DNA from: Pseudomonas syringae
GTDB taxonomy: Bacteria > Pseudomonadota > Gammaproteobacteria > Pseudomonadales > Pseudomonadaceae
Assembly (NCBI RefSeq): GCF_023278085.1
Contig: NZ_CP066265.1
Span: 1,828,501-1,892,500 of the forward strand
Direction: 5' to 3'
Length of the DNA: 64,000 nt
Shown: positions 8,149 to 19,400 of the stretch, piece after piece
How the letters are laid out: every line of letters starts with the position of its first letter
Position numbering within the stretch: the stretch's first letter is position 1
Program-made: the position numbers and the translations under genes
The notes under the pieces: model-generated
What the model saw: only the letters and a program-made list of their open reading frames with translations
Databases searched by the model: none
What the model was told of the DNA's origin: nothing

Positions 8149-8454
8149 GGATAAGCAATCTCGATTCACGGTATTGAGCGTCAGCCAGGCTGGCGCTCTG
8201 TGCGCTGTGTCTATGTGCTGCGCGGGCGATAAAACCCCGCATTCAGTTAAAGACGAATGAGAACCGGATTCCTGTAGGAATATTTTGCGTTTAAATGAAA
8301 AAAATTGTTTCAGAGGCATCGAACGTCAGGCGCAGCGGGCTTGAAATGACGCGAGGCGGCTAATTTTCCAGCCGGGAAGTACGTTCAATCTGCACATGGG
8401 TGTTGCGCCAGGCCGCAGGGGTTCGGGCGCTTTTGCCACCAAGGGAGAGACATC
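8149..8454. other. Divergent promoter region between fpvG and the hydroxylase gene
   Basis: 306 bp with no gene. The rightward promoter is a clear PvdS box (8361-8384, listed separately). I find no PvdS box pointing left toward fpvG. An AT-rich stretch with AATGAGAACCGGATTCCT (about 8256-8273) resembles a degenerate Fur operator, so fpvG may be controlled directly by Fur with an ordinary promoter. This is tentative. Confidence 0.4.
8361..8384 (+). promoter_or_regulatory. PvdS-type iron-starvation box for the aspartyl hydroxylase gene
   Basis: TAATT at 8361-8365, exactly 16 bp, then CGT at 8382-8384. The pattern is the same as the mbtH box and lies 70 bp upstream of the hydroxylase start. Confidence 0.75.
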
Positions 8455-9432
8455 ATGAGTCATGCGTTGAGTTTGGATATCCGGCCGCTGCTGGCAGGGG
8501 CGGGCAGTTTGCCCATGGTGGTGCAGGCGCCCGAGCCAGGTCTGGACTTGATGGACGCGCTGGGCGAGCTCAAGCCGCTGGTGGCTGAGCACCTGTACAG
8601 CGCGGGCGGCATTCTGTTTCGCGGCTTCGAAGTCGGTGGCGCGGAAGCGTTTCGTGAATTCGCGGCGGGTTTCGGTGATCCGCTGCTCAATTACGAGTTT
8701 GGCTCCACGCCGCGCAGCAACGTGACCAAGGGGGTTTATACCTCGACCGAATACCCGGCGCATCAGAGCATTCCGCTGCACAACGAGCAGGCCTACACGC
8801 TGGATTGGCCGATGAAGATCTGGTTCTACAGCATGATTGCGGCGCAGACCGGTGGCGAAACGCCGATTGCCGACAGTCGGGAAATCTACCGGCGCATTCC
8901 GGCGCGCATCCGTGATCGCTTTATCGACAAGAAGCTGATGTACGTGCGCAACTACGGCAACGGGCTCGATGTGGAGTGGAGTCAGGTGTTCAACACCGAA
9001 GACGAAAGCGTGGTCGCGGCCTATTGCCGGGCACACAACATCGAATGCGAATGGAAAGACGACGGCGAGCTGCGCACCCGGCAGATCTGCCAGGCCGTTT
9101 CTCGCCATCCGGTAACGCAGGACACGGTCTGGTTCAACCAGGCGCACCTGTTCCATATCTCCAACCTGCAACCGGAAGTGCGCGAAACCCTGCTGGATGT
9201 AGTGGACGAAGAAGACCTGCCGCGCAACGTCTATTACGGCGACGGCTCGCCTATCGAAGAAAGCCTGCTGGACGAAATCCGCGGCGTGCTCGACGCCTGC
9301 ACCGTCAGCTTCCCATGGCTGGAAAACGACGTGCTGATGCTCGACAACATGCTCACCGCCCACTCCCGTGCGCCGTTTACCGGCAAGCGCAAAGTTGTGG
9401 TCGCCATGGCGCAGGGGCATTCGGATAAGTAA
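8455..9432 (+). CDS. SyrP/TauD-type Fe(II)/2-oxoglutarate dioxygenase, probable aspartyl beta-hydroxylase for pyoverdine
   Basis: 325-aa member of the TauD/TfdA clade that contains SyrP of syringomycin synthesis, which hydroxylates aspartate bound to a carrier domain. The iron facial triad can be read as H109-x-E111 in PLHNEQAY and H303 in LTAHSRAPF, followed by a conserved arginine in the same segment for 2-oxoglutarate. The ATG at 8455 follows a GGGAGA ribosome site. It has its own PvdS box. The two Asp-loading NRPS modules downstream contain no fused hydroxylase, so this stand-alone enzyme is the obvious source of both beta-hydroxyaspartates, which replace hydroxyornithine as iron ligands. 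Acting on the thioester-bound residue is inferred from SyrP. Confidence 0.88.
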   Translation: MSHALSLDIRPLLAGAGSLPMVVQAPEPGLDLMDALGELKPLVAEHLYSAGGILFRGFEVGGAEAFREFAAGFGDPLLNYEFGSTPRSNVTKGVYTSTEYPAHQSIPLHNEQAYTLDWPMKIWFYSMIAAQTGGETPIADSREIYRRIPARIRDRFIDKKLMYVRNYGNGLDVEWSQVFNTEDESVVAAYCRAHNIECEWKDDGELRTRQICQAVSRHPVTQDTVWFNQAHLFHISNLQPEVRETLLDVVDEEDLPRNVYYGDGSPIEESLLDEIRGVLDACTVSFPWLENDVLMLDNMLTAHSRAPFTGKRKVVVAMAQGHSDK

Positions 9433-9490
9433 GCGCCGTCAGATCACCGTGGCTTTAGCCCACCTGCTCTAAAAGGCTTTTCGACCGCGA

Positions 9491-9816
9491 TGGCACTGAC
9501 GACGCAGAGTGCGACGTTAGTGACGGCTGAGTCCTGGCGCTGATCCGGGGGTAACTCGGCAAGGATGCCGAGTTAGCCGCACCGGGCCATGGATGGCCCG
9601 TTGCGGCGACCCCCGGATCAGTGTCAGGACGAAGGAACCCGACGAAGTCGGGCCGGAAACCGGAGCGAAGGGGTTTGCCTGCTTTGGCCCCATCAAAGTA
9701 GGTCGCCGAGGGGCGAAAAGGTGACTTGAGCCGGACACCCATCTACCTGACAACACAGAGCCGCTGTGTGACGCAGAGCGTCACGAAAGGCATTACCACG
9801 CAGAGCGGGGGAACGA
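9491..9816 (+). repeat. Dispersed 326-bp structured element, copy A
   Basis: Matches a second copy at 61214-61538 along its length with only small indels. It contains a 22-bp outer stem (9531-9552 with 9609-9630, two G-T pairs) enclosing two hairpins: AACTCGGC/GCCGAGTT (9553-9574) and a 13-pair hairpin centred on CGGGCCATGGATGGCCCG (9576-9607). The downstream half has further hairpins: CCCGAC-GAA-GTCGGG, TCGCC-GAGG-GGCGA, and GTGACGC-AGA-GCGTCAC. Substitutions between copies preserve pairing. Reading frames on the minus strand are not kept in register between copies, so it is probably not coding. It lies between co-directional genes. Confidence 0.8.
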
Positions 9817-9839
9817 GGGTCGGGATAGCCGGCTTGATT

Positions 9840-9903
9840 ATCGTGCCTGAACTCTGCGTAGGCATGCAGTTCTGGATGCTCTGCGTCTTCTCTTGAGTCT
9901 GCG
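9840..9903 (+). repeat. Degenerate single unit of the 148-bp repeat family
   Basis: About 64 bp that align with the end of the array at 36851-36913 (ATCGTGCC, then GCATGCA-TTCTGGA, CTCTGCGTC and CTCTTGAGT), with scattered substitutions. It lies between the structured element and the promoter of the first side-chain NRPS gene. Confidence 0.65.
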
Positions 9904-9936
9904 GTGCAATGCAGAGCCACACCTGAGAAACCTTTC

Positions 9937-9959
9937 TAAATATTTCCCCGCCAATTCGT
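9937..9959 (+). promoter_or_regulatory. PvdS-type iron-starvation box for the NRPS operon
   Basis: TAAAT at 9937-9941 and CGT at 9957-9959 with a 15-bp spacer, one base shorter than the other boxes in this window. It lies 55 bp before the first NRPS gene and would drive all four synthetase genes. The rest of the 9433-10014 gap holds the structured element and a degenerate repeat. Confidence 0.7.
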
Positions 9960-10014
9960 TCTTGTTGATACGACCCCGCCTGACGGTCAGCCCCATTCAG
10001 CAAGGATTCGACCC

Positions 10015-13000
10015 ATGAACCCCGAACACGCCCAGAAACTCGCTCGTCGTTTTGTCGAGTTGCCCCTTGAAAAACGTCGCCTGTTTCTCGAAGGCATGCG
10101 CAAGGAAAACATGGATTTTGCGTTGTTCCCGATTCCTTGCTGCGAAGGGCTGGCCGAGCGCGACGGGCTGTCTTATGCCCAGCAACGCATGTGGTTTCTC
10201 TGGCAACTGGACCCGCACAGTGCGGCCTACAACTTGCCGATGTCGGTGTGCCTGAACGGTCCGTTGGAGCTGCCTTTGCTGGAACGGGCGTTCAGCGCCC
10301 TGGTCGAGCGCCACGAAAGCCTGCGTACCACCTTCGGTCAGGAGGGCGATCAGGCGTTTCAGCGCGTTGCACCGCCGACGCCTGTGAGCATCCGCCTGAT
10401 CGACCTGAGCCCGCTACCGCCTGCGCAGCGCTGGTCTAACGCACGGCAGGCCATGGCCGAGCAGTCGGCGCAGAGCTTCGACCTGCAGCGCGGGCCGCTG
10501 TTTACTGTGCAGGTATTGCGCCTCGCCGAACAGGAACACCTGCTGCTGCTCAACCTGCATCACATGATCACCGACGGCTGGTCGATGAACGTGCTGATCG
10601 ACGAATGGCTGCGCGGCTACGACGCCTTGTTGGCCAGCAAGCCGCTACCGTTTCAGCCGCTGATTGTTCAGTACCGCGACTACGCGGTCTGGCAGCGCAG
10701 CTGGCTGGAGGCTGGCGAACAAGAGCGTCAGCTGGAGTACTGGCGCAAGCATCTGGGCGAAGAACACCCGGTACTTGAATTGCCCACGGACCGACCGTAC
10801 CCGGCGCTGCCCAGCCATGACGGCGCGCGCCTGGAACTGGCGCTGGAGCCGGAGCTGCTGCGCAACCTGAAAAGCCTCGCCCAACGACAGGGCGTCACGC
10901 TGTTCGTGGTGCTGCTGGCGACCTTCAAAAGCCTGCTGCATCGTTACAGCGGGCAGACCGACATTCGCGTCGGCGGCCTGATCGCCAACCGCACTCGCAG
11001 TGAAACCGAAGGGCTGATCGGCTGCTTCATCAACACGCAAGTGCTGCGCAGCGAAGTCACCGCACAGACGCGCTTTGTCGATCTGTTACAAACGGTGCGC
11101 AACGCCTCGACCGGTGCCCAGGCGCATCAGGAATTGCCGTTCGATGCCGTCATCGACACCTTGCAACCTGAACGCAGCCAGAGCCATAACCCGCTGTTCC
11201 AGGTGATGTTCAATCACCAGCCGGTGGTGGCCGATCTGCTGGACAAACAGCTGAGCGGCGGCCTGCGCGTGGCCAATCTGCCCGCCGAGCAACAGGCACT
11301 GGCCCAGCGCTCGCACGCCGCTGCCAGCGACCTGATGCTCGCCACCAGCGGCGAAGGCGAGCAACTGAACGCCGCCTTCACCTATGCCACCGACATTTTC
11401 GACGAATCGACCATCGTTCGTCTGGCCGCACACTGGCGCAACCTGCTGACGTCGGTCTGTGCCGATCCGCTGCAAACCATCGCCGGGCTGTCGATGCTGG
11501 CGGCCGACGAGCGCACGCACCTGCTGGATGTCGACAGCGTCAGCAAAGCCGACACCGCAACCCCCGCGCATCGCCAGTTTGAAGCGCAGGTACTGCACAC
11601 GCCAAACGCCCCGGCACTGATCCTAGCCCGTGAAGGTCAATCGCCGAGCCTGACCTACGCCGAACTGAATGAGCGCAGCAACCGTCTGGCCTGGCAACTG
11701 CGCGAGCACGGTGTGGGGCCGGACGTGCTGGTCGGCGTCGCGCTGGGCCGTTCGCTGGACATGCCGATGGTGCTGCTGGCTGTACTCAAGGCGGGCGGTG
11801 CTTACGTGCCGCTGGACCTCAGCGCGCCGAGCGAGCGATTACGTCATGTGCTGCAAGACAGCGGCCTGAAGCTGCTGCTGACCCACAGCGAACAGCTGAC
11901 CAGACTGCCTGAAATGGCTGACATTCAATGCCTGTGCATCAATCAGATGAACAGTGAAGCCGCCAGCACACAAAACCCGGAAGTCGCAATCGATTCGGCC
12001 AGTCTGGCCTATGTGATCTATACCTCCGGCTCGACGGGCCGACCCAAAGGCGTGGCGATCAGTCATGGCGCATTGGCCGAGTTCGTCACGCTGGGCGCGG
12101 ACTACAGCGACCTGCGCGAAGGCGACCGGGTCCTGCAGTTCGCCACCCACAGTTTCGATGGCTTCGTCGAGCAGTTCTACCCGCCGCTGTGTCGCGGCGC
12201 GGCGGTGGTCATGCGCGACGAGCGTCTGTGGGACAGCGCCATCTTCCATCAAGCCATCGTCGAGCACAGCGTGACCCTGGCGGATTTGCCTGCGGCCTAC
12301 TGGCTGACCCTGGTTCAGGATTTCGCTGCCAGCCCGCCTGCGCATTACGGCGCGCTGCGGCAGATCCACGTCGGCGGCGAAGCGATGGCCGTCGAAGGTC
12401 TGCGGCTGTGGCAACAGGCCGGACTTGGTCATGTGCGCCTGCTCAACACCTACGGCCCGACCGAGGCCACAGTGGTGTCGAGTATCCACGATTGCAGCGC
12501 GCTGACCCCGGAACAGGTGTCCTGGCGCGGCGTGCCGATCGGCAAAGGGCTGGCGGGGCGTCGGCTGTACATACTCGACGATCAGCTGAACCTGCTGCCG
12601 CAAGGCGTGGTGGGCGAACTGTATATCGGTGGGCCGGGTCTGGCCCGCGGTTATCACGCCCGGCCGGGCCTGAGCGCCGAGCGTTTTGTCGCCGATCCGT
12701 TTGTGAGCGGCGAGCGTCTTTACCGCACCGGCGACCGTGCCCGACTGCGCGCTGACGGCGCTATCGAGTACATCGGTCGGGTCGATCATCAAGTGAAAAT
12801 TCGCGGTTTCCGCATCGAGCTGGGCGAAATCGAATCGCGCCTGCAGCAATGCACGGGTGTGCGTGAAGCGGTGGTGTTGGCCGTCTCGCTGTCAGGCAGT
12901 ACGCAACTGGTGGCTTATATAGTGCCGCACATTGCGGCGATCAGCGACAGCGAACAACTGGCACTGCGCCAGAGCATCCGCACTCAACTGCAAGCCAGCC

Positions 13001-13425
13001 TGCCGGACTACATGGTGCCGACGCATGTGCTGCTGTTGGCGGAGCTGCCGCTGACGCCCAGTGGCAAACTGGACCGCAAGGCCTTGCCTGCGCCCGATGC
13101 AAGCCAGTTGCAGGCTCGGTATCGCGCACCGCACAGCGAAGTGGAAACCTGCCTCGCCGCCATCTGGCAGGACGTTTTGCATGCCCCGCAGGTCGGGCTG
13201 GACGACCACTTCTTCGAGCTGGGCGGTCACTCGCTGCTCGCCGCGCAAGTGATTGCCCGGATCAAGACCCGACTGGGCGTCAGCCTGCCACTGCGCGTCC
13301 TCTTTGAAAAACCGCTGCTGAGCGACCTCGCTGCCGAAGTGGCGTTGCTGACCGACAACACAACGGATAACGACTGGAGCGACATGGACCAGTTCATGGA
13401 TTCACTGGAGGAATTTGGCGCATGA
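10015..13425 (+). CDS. Pyoverdine side-chain NRPS I, single lysine module (C-A-T)
   Basis: 1136-aa one-module peptide synthetase. The condensation domain (about residues 35-480) has the active-site HHMITDG at 182-188. The adenylation domain (about 515-1010) has YTSGSTGRPKG from residue 669. Its binding-pocket residues read D-G-E-D-H-G-T-V-V, the code linked with lysine. The carrier domain has phosphopantetheine serine S1073 in LGGHSLLAAQV. There is no epimerase, so L-Lys is predicted. The N-terminal C domain should accept the chromophore precursor chain from PvdL, which is not in this window. The stop overlaps the next start as ATGA (13422-13425). Confidence 0.93.
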   Translation: MNPEHAQKLARRFVELPLEKRRLFLEGMRKENMDFALFPIPCCEGLAERDGLSYAQQRMWFLWQLDPHSAAYNLPMSVCLNGPLELPLLERAFSALVERHESLRTTFGQEGDQAFQRVAPPTPVSIRLIDLSPLPPAQRWSNARQAMAEQSAQSFDLQRGPLFTVQVLRLAEQEHLLLLNLHHMITDGWSMNVLIDEWLRGYDALLASKPLPFQPLIVQYRDYAVWQRSWLEAGEQERQLEYWRKHLGEEHPVLELPTDRPYPALPSHDGARLELALEPELLRNLKSLAQRQGVTLFVVLLATFKSLLHRYSGQTDIRVGGLIANRTRSETEGLIGCFINTQVLRSEVTAQTRFVDLLQTVRNASTGAQAHQELPFDAVIDTLQPERSQSHNPLFQVMFNHQPVVADLLDKQLSGGLRVANLPAEQQALAQRSHAAASDLMLATSGEGEQLNAAFTYATDIFDESTIVRLAAHWRNLLTSVCADPLQTIAGLSMLAADERTHLLDVDSVSKADTATPAHRQFEAQVLHTPNAPALILAREGQSPSLTYAELNERSNRLAWQLREHGVGPDVLVGVALGRSLDMPMVLLAVLKAGGAYVPLDLSAPSERLRHVLQDSGLKLLLTHSEQLTRLPEMADIQCLCINQMNSEAASTQNPEVAIDSASLAYVIYTSGSTGRPKGVAISHGALAEFVTLGADYSDLREGDRVLQFATHSFDGFVEQFYPPLCRGAAVVMRDERLWDSAIFHQAIVEHSVTLADLPAAYWLTLVQDFAASPPAHYGALRQIHVGGEAMAVEGLRLWQQAGLGHVRLLNTYGPTEATVVSSIHDCSALTPEQVSWRGVPIGKGLAGRRLYILDDQLNLLPQGVVGELYIGGPGLARGYHARPGLSAERFVADPFVSGERLYRTGDRARLRADGAIEYIGRVDHQVKIRGFRIELGEIESRLQQCTGVREAVVLAVSLSGSTQLVAYIVPHIAAISDSEQLALRQSIRTQLQASLPDYMVPTHVLLLAELPLTPSGKLDRKALPAPDASQLQARYRAPHSEVETCLAAIWQDVLHAPQVGLDDHFFELGGHSLLAAQVIARIKTRLGVSLPLRVLFEKPLLSDLAAEVALLTDNTTDNDWSDMDQFMDSLEEFGA

Positions 13426-16400
13426 CCGGGTCCACTGCTGCACGTATCGCAAAACGTTTTGTCGGCTTGCCGCTGGAACAACGCCGCCAGTTCCTCGCTC
13501 GCCTGCGTGAGGAAGGCAAGGATTTCAGCCTGTTGCCAGTGCCAGTCAGTCGCCATGACTTCACAGCCATACCGCTTTCATTCGCTCAGCAGCGCTTGCT
13601 GTTCCTCTGGCAGCTTGACCCGCTGAGCGACGCCTACAAGATGACCACCGGCCTGCGCCTGAAAGGGTGTTTGGACGAGTCGGCATTGCGGTGCGCTTTC
13701 GATCATCTGATCGAACGCCACGAAGTGCTGCGCACGGTGTTCCAGACCGATGGCGATCAGGCGCTGCAAGTCGTGCTGCACAACCAGAGCGTGGCGCTGG
13801 ACAGCATTGACCTGTCCGGCCTGGCTGACACCGAACTGCGCGATACCGAACTGGCGCTGCACGTCACCACACTCACCAGCCAGCCGTTCGACCTGCGTAA
13901 AGGCCCGTTACTGCGTGCACACCTGTTCCGCCTCGCCAGCGATGAGCATGTGCTGGTGGTGAACATGCACCACATCGTCTCCGACGGCTGGTCGATGGAC
14001 GTGATGATTCAGGAGTTCGTCCACTGTTATCAGGCCTATTGCGAAGGTCGCGAACCGAGTCTTCCGGAGCTGCCGCTGCAATACGCCGACTACGCCATCT
14101 GGCAGCGTCGCTGGCTGGAGGCGGGCGAGGGTGAGCGGCAGCTGGATTACTGGCGCAATCAGCTGGGTGACGAGCAACCGCTGCTGGACGCTGCGCAAGA
14201 CTTCCCGCGCCCCGTGACGCAGAGTTTTCAGGGCGAGCACCTGCACTTCGATTTCGGCGCCGACCTGTCGCGTCAGCTCAATACGTTCGCCCGCAGCCAG
14301 GGCATGAGTCTGTTCATGTTGGTGCTGGCCGGTTTCTCCTTGTTTTTGTCGCGCAAGGCCGGGCAACGTGACATCCGCGTCGGCGTGCCCAATGCCAACC
14401 GAGGCCGGGCTGAAACCGAAGGGCTGATCGGCTTCTTCATCAATACCCAGGTGCTGCGTTGCCAAGTGGACGAGCGCCTGAGCTACCTCGATTTACTGGC
14501 GCAGATTCGTGACACGTCGTTCGGTGCGCAGGCGCATCAGGACGTGCCGTTCGAGCAACTGGTGGATCACCTGGCCCCCGAGCGCAGCCTGGGGCATAAC
14601 CCTTTGTTCCAGGCCAAGTTCAACCAGAACGTGGTCCTCAAGCAGAAAACCGCACTCAGGCTGGCGGGGCTGGAAGTCAGTGAGTACGCCTTTGAAAAAC
14701 AAGGCGCGCATTTCGATCTGGCGCTGGACATTACCGACGACGGCACGCTGATCCACGGCGACATGACCTATGCCAGCGACCTGTATCGGCGTGCGACCGT
14801 CGAGGGCTTCATCCCCGAATTGCTCGACCTGTTCAAGACCCTGCTCGCTGCGCCGAGTGCGCCACTGTTCAGTCTTGGCGCGCTGGCGATCGAGCCTGTG
14901 CGGGACGCGCGCGAACCCGCGCCCTGTGTGCTGCAACTCTGGGACCGTCAGGTCCAGACGCAGCCTGAGGCGCTGGCCGCCCGCTGTCTGGATCGCACCT
15001 TGAGTACGCGCGAGCTGGATCAGGCGGCCAATCAGCTGGCTCATCACCTTGTCCGGATGGGTATCCGCGAAGGCCAGCCGGTCGCGGTATTGATGGAACG
15101 CTCGCTGGACTGGCTGACGGCCGTGCTGGCGATTTTCAAGGCCGGTGGCGTGTACATGCCGCTGGACGTCAAAGCCCCCGATGCGCGGCTGCAACACATG
15201 CTGAGCAATGCCCAGGCAAAAGTGCTGTTGTGTGCCGCAGGCGATTTGCGTCAGACATCCCTGAACGTTGCCGGTTGTCAGAGCCTGGCCTGGATACCTG
15301 TGCAGTGGCAGGACTTGCCGACCCGCCGTCCCGAGAACGCGTTGTCGGCCGAGTCGGCGGCTTACGTGATTCACACCTCGGGTTCGACCGGCCAGCCCAA
15401 AGGCGTACTGGTCAGCCAGGGCGCGCTGGCCAGTTACGTGCGCGGCCTGCTGGAGCAGTTGCAACTGGCCCCCGAGGCGAGCATGGCGCTGGTTTCGACC
15501 ATCGCCGCCGACCTTGGCCATACCGTGCTGTTCGGCGCGCTGTGTGCGGGGCGCACGCTGCATGTACTGACCGAATCTCTGGGGTTCGACCCGGACGCTT
15601 TTGCGGCCTACATGGCCGAGCATCAGGTCGGCGTGCTGAAAATCGTGCCCGGCCACTTGGCCGCGCTGCTACAAGCCAGCCAACCCGCCGACGTGTTGCC
15701 GCAGCATGCGCTCATCGTTGGCGGCGAAGCCTGCTCGCCCGCGCTGGTCGAGCAGGTGCGTCAGCTCAAGCCGGTTTGCCGGGTGATCAACCACTACGGC
15801 CCGAGCGAAACCACCGTCGGCGTGCTGACCCATGAGGTGCTGACAATCGACGCTTTGCGCAGCGTGCCGGTCGGTGCGCCGTTGCCGGGGGCCAGTGCCT
15901 ACGTGCTGGATGACGTGCTGAACCCCGTCGGCAAGCAGGTTGCAGGCGAGCTGTACATCGGTGGCGACAGCGTGGCGCTGGGCTACATCGGCCAGCCGGC
16001 GCTGACTGCCGAGCGCTTCGTGCCGGACCCGTTTGCGCAGGATGGCGCCCGGGTTTACCGCAGCGGCGACCGCATGCGACGCGATCATCAGGGGCAACTG
16101 GAATTCATCGGCCGTGCCGACGATCAGGTGAAAGTGCGCGGCTATCGCGTCGAGCCTGCAGAAGTGGCGCGGGGGCTGCTGGGCCTGACTTCGGTGGCAG
16201 AAGCCAGCGTATTGCCGTTGCCCGTTGACGGTGATGAATCGCGTCTGCAACTGGTCGCGTATTGCGTGGCAGCAGCCGGTGCGAGCCTTGATATCGAACA
16301 CCTGCGCGAGCAACTGGCTGTGCGCCTGCCCGACTACATGCTGCCGGCGCAGATTCTGCTGCTGGATAAACTGCCGCTGACCGCCAACGGCAAACTCGAC

Positions 16401-19400
16401 AAGCACGCCTTGCCCAAACCGGGTGTGGTCAAACAGCGTTACACCGCACCGGTCGGCGAGATCGAGGAAAAACTCGCTGCGGTCTGGGCTGACGTACTCA
16501 AGCTGGAGCAGGTCGGCAGCACCGACAACTTCTTCGAACTGGGCGGCGACTCGATTCTCAGCCTGCAAATCATCGCTCGTGCCAAGCGCCAGGGCATCAA
16601 GCTCAGCCCCAAGCAGTTGTTCGAGAAACAGACCATCGGCCAACTGGCCTCTGTCGCCAAATTGATCGAGAAAAAGCCTGCTGCTGCGGCAGAGCAGATC
16701 AACGGCTCGCTGCCGCTGCTGCCGATTCAGGCGCGCTTCTTCGAGCTGGACATTCCCCAGCATCAGCACTGGAATCAGGCGCTGATGCTCAAGCCCCTGC
16801 AAACACTGGATGCGAATCACCTTCAAGCTGCACTGGCCGCGCTGATCGAACAGCACGACGCGCTGCGCCTCGGTTTCACCCAGCAAGATGGCCAGTGGCG
16901 AGCCGCATTCGGCGCGCTGAGCACCCGCGACCTGCTCTGGGTACATGAGCTGGATAGCATTGAGCGCCTGCCGGAACTGGCCACTGAAGCGCAACGCAGC
17001 CTGGACCTGAAAAACGGCCCGTTGCTGCGTGCGGTACTGGTCAACCTGCCGCAAGGCGAACAACGCGTGTTGCTGGTCATCCATCACCTGGCGGTGGACG
17101 GCGTGTCCTGGCGGGTGTTGCTGGAGGACCTGCAACAGGCCTACGTCGCCTTGGCGGCAGGCCAGCCGCTGGCGCTGGCGGCCAAAACCACGTCGCTCAA
17201 GCACTGGGCCGAGCAATTGCAACAGTACGCGAGCGGCGCAACGCTGGCCGCCGAGCGTGAATACTGGCTGCACGCCTTGCAGGGCGACGATCAGCCGCTG
17301 CCGCGTGACAAGCCCGAGGGCACGATGCGTAATCGCGACGCGGCCCATGCGTCGTCGTGGCTGAGCAAGGACCTGACTCACAAACTGCTGAAAGTCGCGC
17401 CTGCCGCCTACCGCACGCAGGTCAACGACTTGCTGCTGACGGCGCTGGCACAAGTGCTGTGCGAGTGGAGCCAGCAGTCGTCGGTGCTGATCCAGCTGGA
17501 AGGCCACGGCCGCGAAGACCTGTTTGAGGATACCGATCTCAGCCGTACCGTGGGTTGGTTCAGCAGCCTGTTCCCGGTCCGCCTTACGCCGCAAATCGCG
17601 CCGGGTGCAAGCCTGTGTGGCATCAAGGAGCAGTTGCGCGCGGTGCCGAACAAAGGCATTGGTTACGGCGTATTACGCTACATGGGGGAGCCGGGTTTTG
17701 CGCAGCAACTGGAGGCTTTGCCACAGGCACGGGTGACATTCAACTATCTGGGCCAGTTCGACGGCAGCTTCAACCAGCGCGAGGGCACGTTGTATGTGCC
17801 GAGCGCCGACAGTGCCGGCACTGCGCTGTGCGAAGACGGCCCGCTAGGCAACTGGCTGAGCCTCAACGGCCAGGTGTTCGACGGCGAGCTGCAACTGGAC
17901 TGGAGCTTCAGCCGCGAGGTGTATCAGGCCTCGACCATCGACACCCTGGCGCGCCGATACGAGCAGGCGCTGACCACGTTGATTGAGCACTGCCTGGCCG
18001 GGCATCAGGGCGTCACGCCATCGGACTTCCCGCTGGCGCGTCTGACCCAGACGCAACTCGACGCACTGCCTATTGCTGTGGGCGAAATCGACGACATTTA
18101 TCCGCTGTCGCCGATGCAGCAGGGCATGCTGTTCCACTCGCTGTTCGAAGAGGGCACGGGCAATTACATCAATCAGTTGCGGGTAACTGTCACCGGGCTG
18201 AATGTGCCGCGCTTCCAGAGCGCGTGGCAGGCAGCGGTCGACACTCACGACGTGCTGCGCAGCCGTTTTTTCAGTCAGAGCGAGCAGTCGCTGCAAGTGG
18301 TACAGCGTCAGGTGATGCTGCCTTTTGTCGAGCTGGATGCGCGTGGCAAGCCGGAAAACTGGCTGGACGACTGGGCGCAGGCCGATCGTCAACAGGGCTT
18401 CGATCTGGCGCAGGGGCCACTGTTGCGTCTGGCGGTAGTACGCACTGCCGCTGACAGCTGGCAACTGATCTACACCAGCCATCACATCTTGATGGATGGC
18501 TGGAGCAGCTCGCGCCTGCTGGGCGAGGTGCTGCAACACTACAGCGGCCAGATGCCGCCGAAACAGGCAGGACGTTATCGCGATTACATTCAATGGCTGC
18601 AGCAGCAGGACGCCGCGCTCAGCGAGCGCTTCTGGACCGCAGAACTGGCCGAGCTAGATGAGCCGACCCGCCTGTTGCAAGCGGTCAAGTCTTGCGCAGA
18701 AGGGCAGGGCTACGGCGACTACATCCAGTTGATCGATGCTGACGGCACCCGACGTTTGAGCGAGTTCGCCCGCGAGCAGCGCGTGACCCTCAATACGCTG
18801 GTGCAATCCGCCTGGCTGTTGCTGCTGCAACGCTACACCGGCCAGTCTTGCGTGACGTTCGGCGCTACGGTGGCCGGGCGTCCGGCTGACCTGCCGGGCG
18901 TCGAGGAACAACTGGGGTTGTTCATCAACACCCTGCCGGTGATCGCCAGCCCGCGTCCGGAACAGACCGTCAGCGACTGGGTGCAGCAGGTGCAGACGAA
19001 AAACATCGCCCTGCGCGAGCATGAGCACACAGCGCTTTACAGCATTCAGCGCTTGGCGCGTCACAGTGGCGAGGCGTTGTTCGACACCATTCTGGTGTTC
19101 GAAAACTACCCGATGTCCGAGGCCTTGCAGCGTGCGCCGGAGGGCCTGGCGTTCAGTGACCTGCGCAATCAGGAGCAGGCGCATTACCCGCTGACCCTGG
19201 TGGTCGAGGCCAATGACGTGCTGTCGGTACGCTTCAGTTACGACCGGCAACACTTCGGTGCCGAAAGTATTCTGCAACTGGCAGCGCATTTCGATCACCT
19301 GCTGCAAAGCCTCAGTACGTCGGCAACGACGCGTCTCGGCGAACTGGCACTGCCCGTCGCCTGGACGCAGAGCTTGCAGCGATATCCGAGCGAGCAGTGC

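Noticed and set aside
8149..8360. PvdS box for the fpvG operon
   Set aside because: No ACG-N15-17-ATTTA pattern (minus-strand box) is found in the intergenic region, only a weak Fur-like stretch.
9455..9756. Minus-strand frames of 79-95 codons in the structured element, with a partner at 61095-61544
   Set aside because: The two copies share peptide stretches only by switching frame, so indels are not multiples of three. The conserved feature is base pairing, not a protein.
15669..17594. 641-codon minus-strand frame inside an NRPS gene (also 24785-26653, 33549-35387 and 19728-21161)
   Set aside because: Antisense shadow of high-GC coding sequence: rich in R, Q, H and V, no domains, and the sense frame encodes full NRPS motifs.
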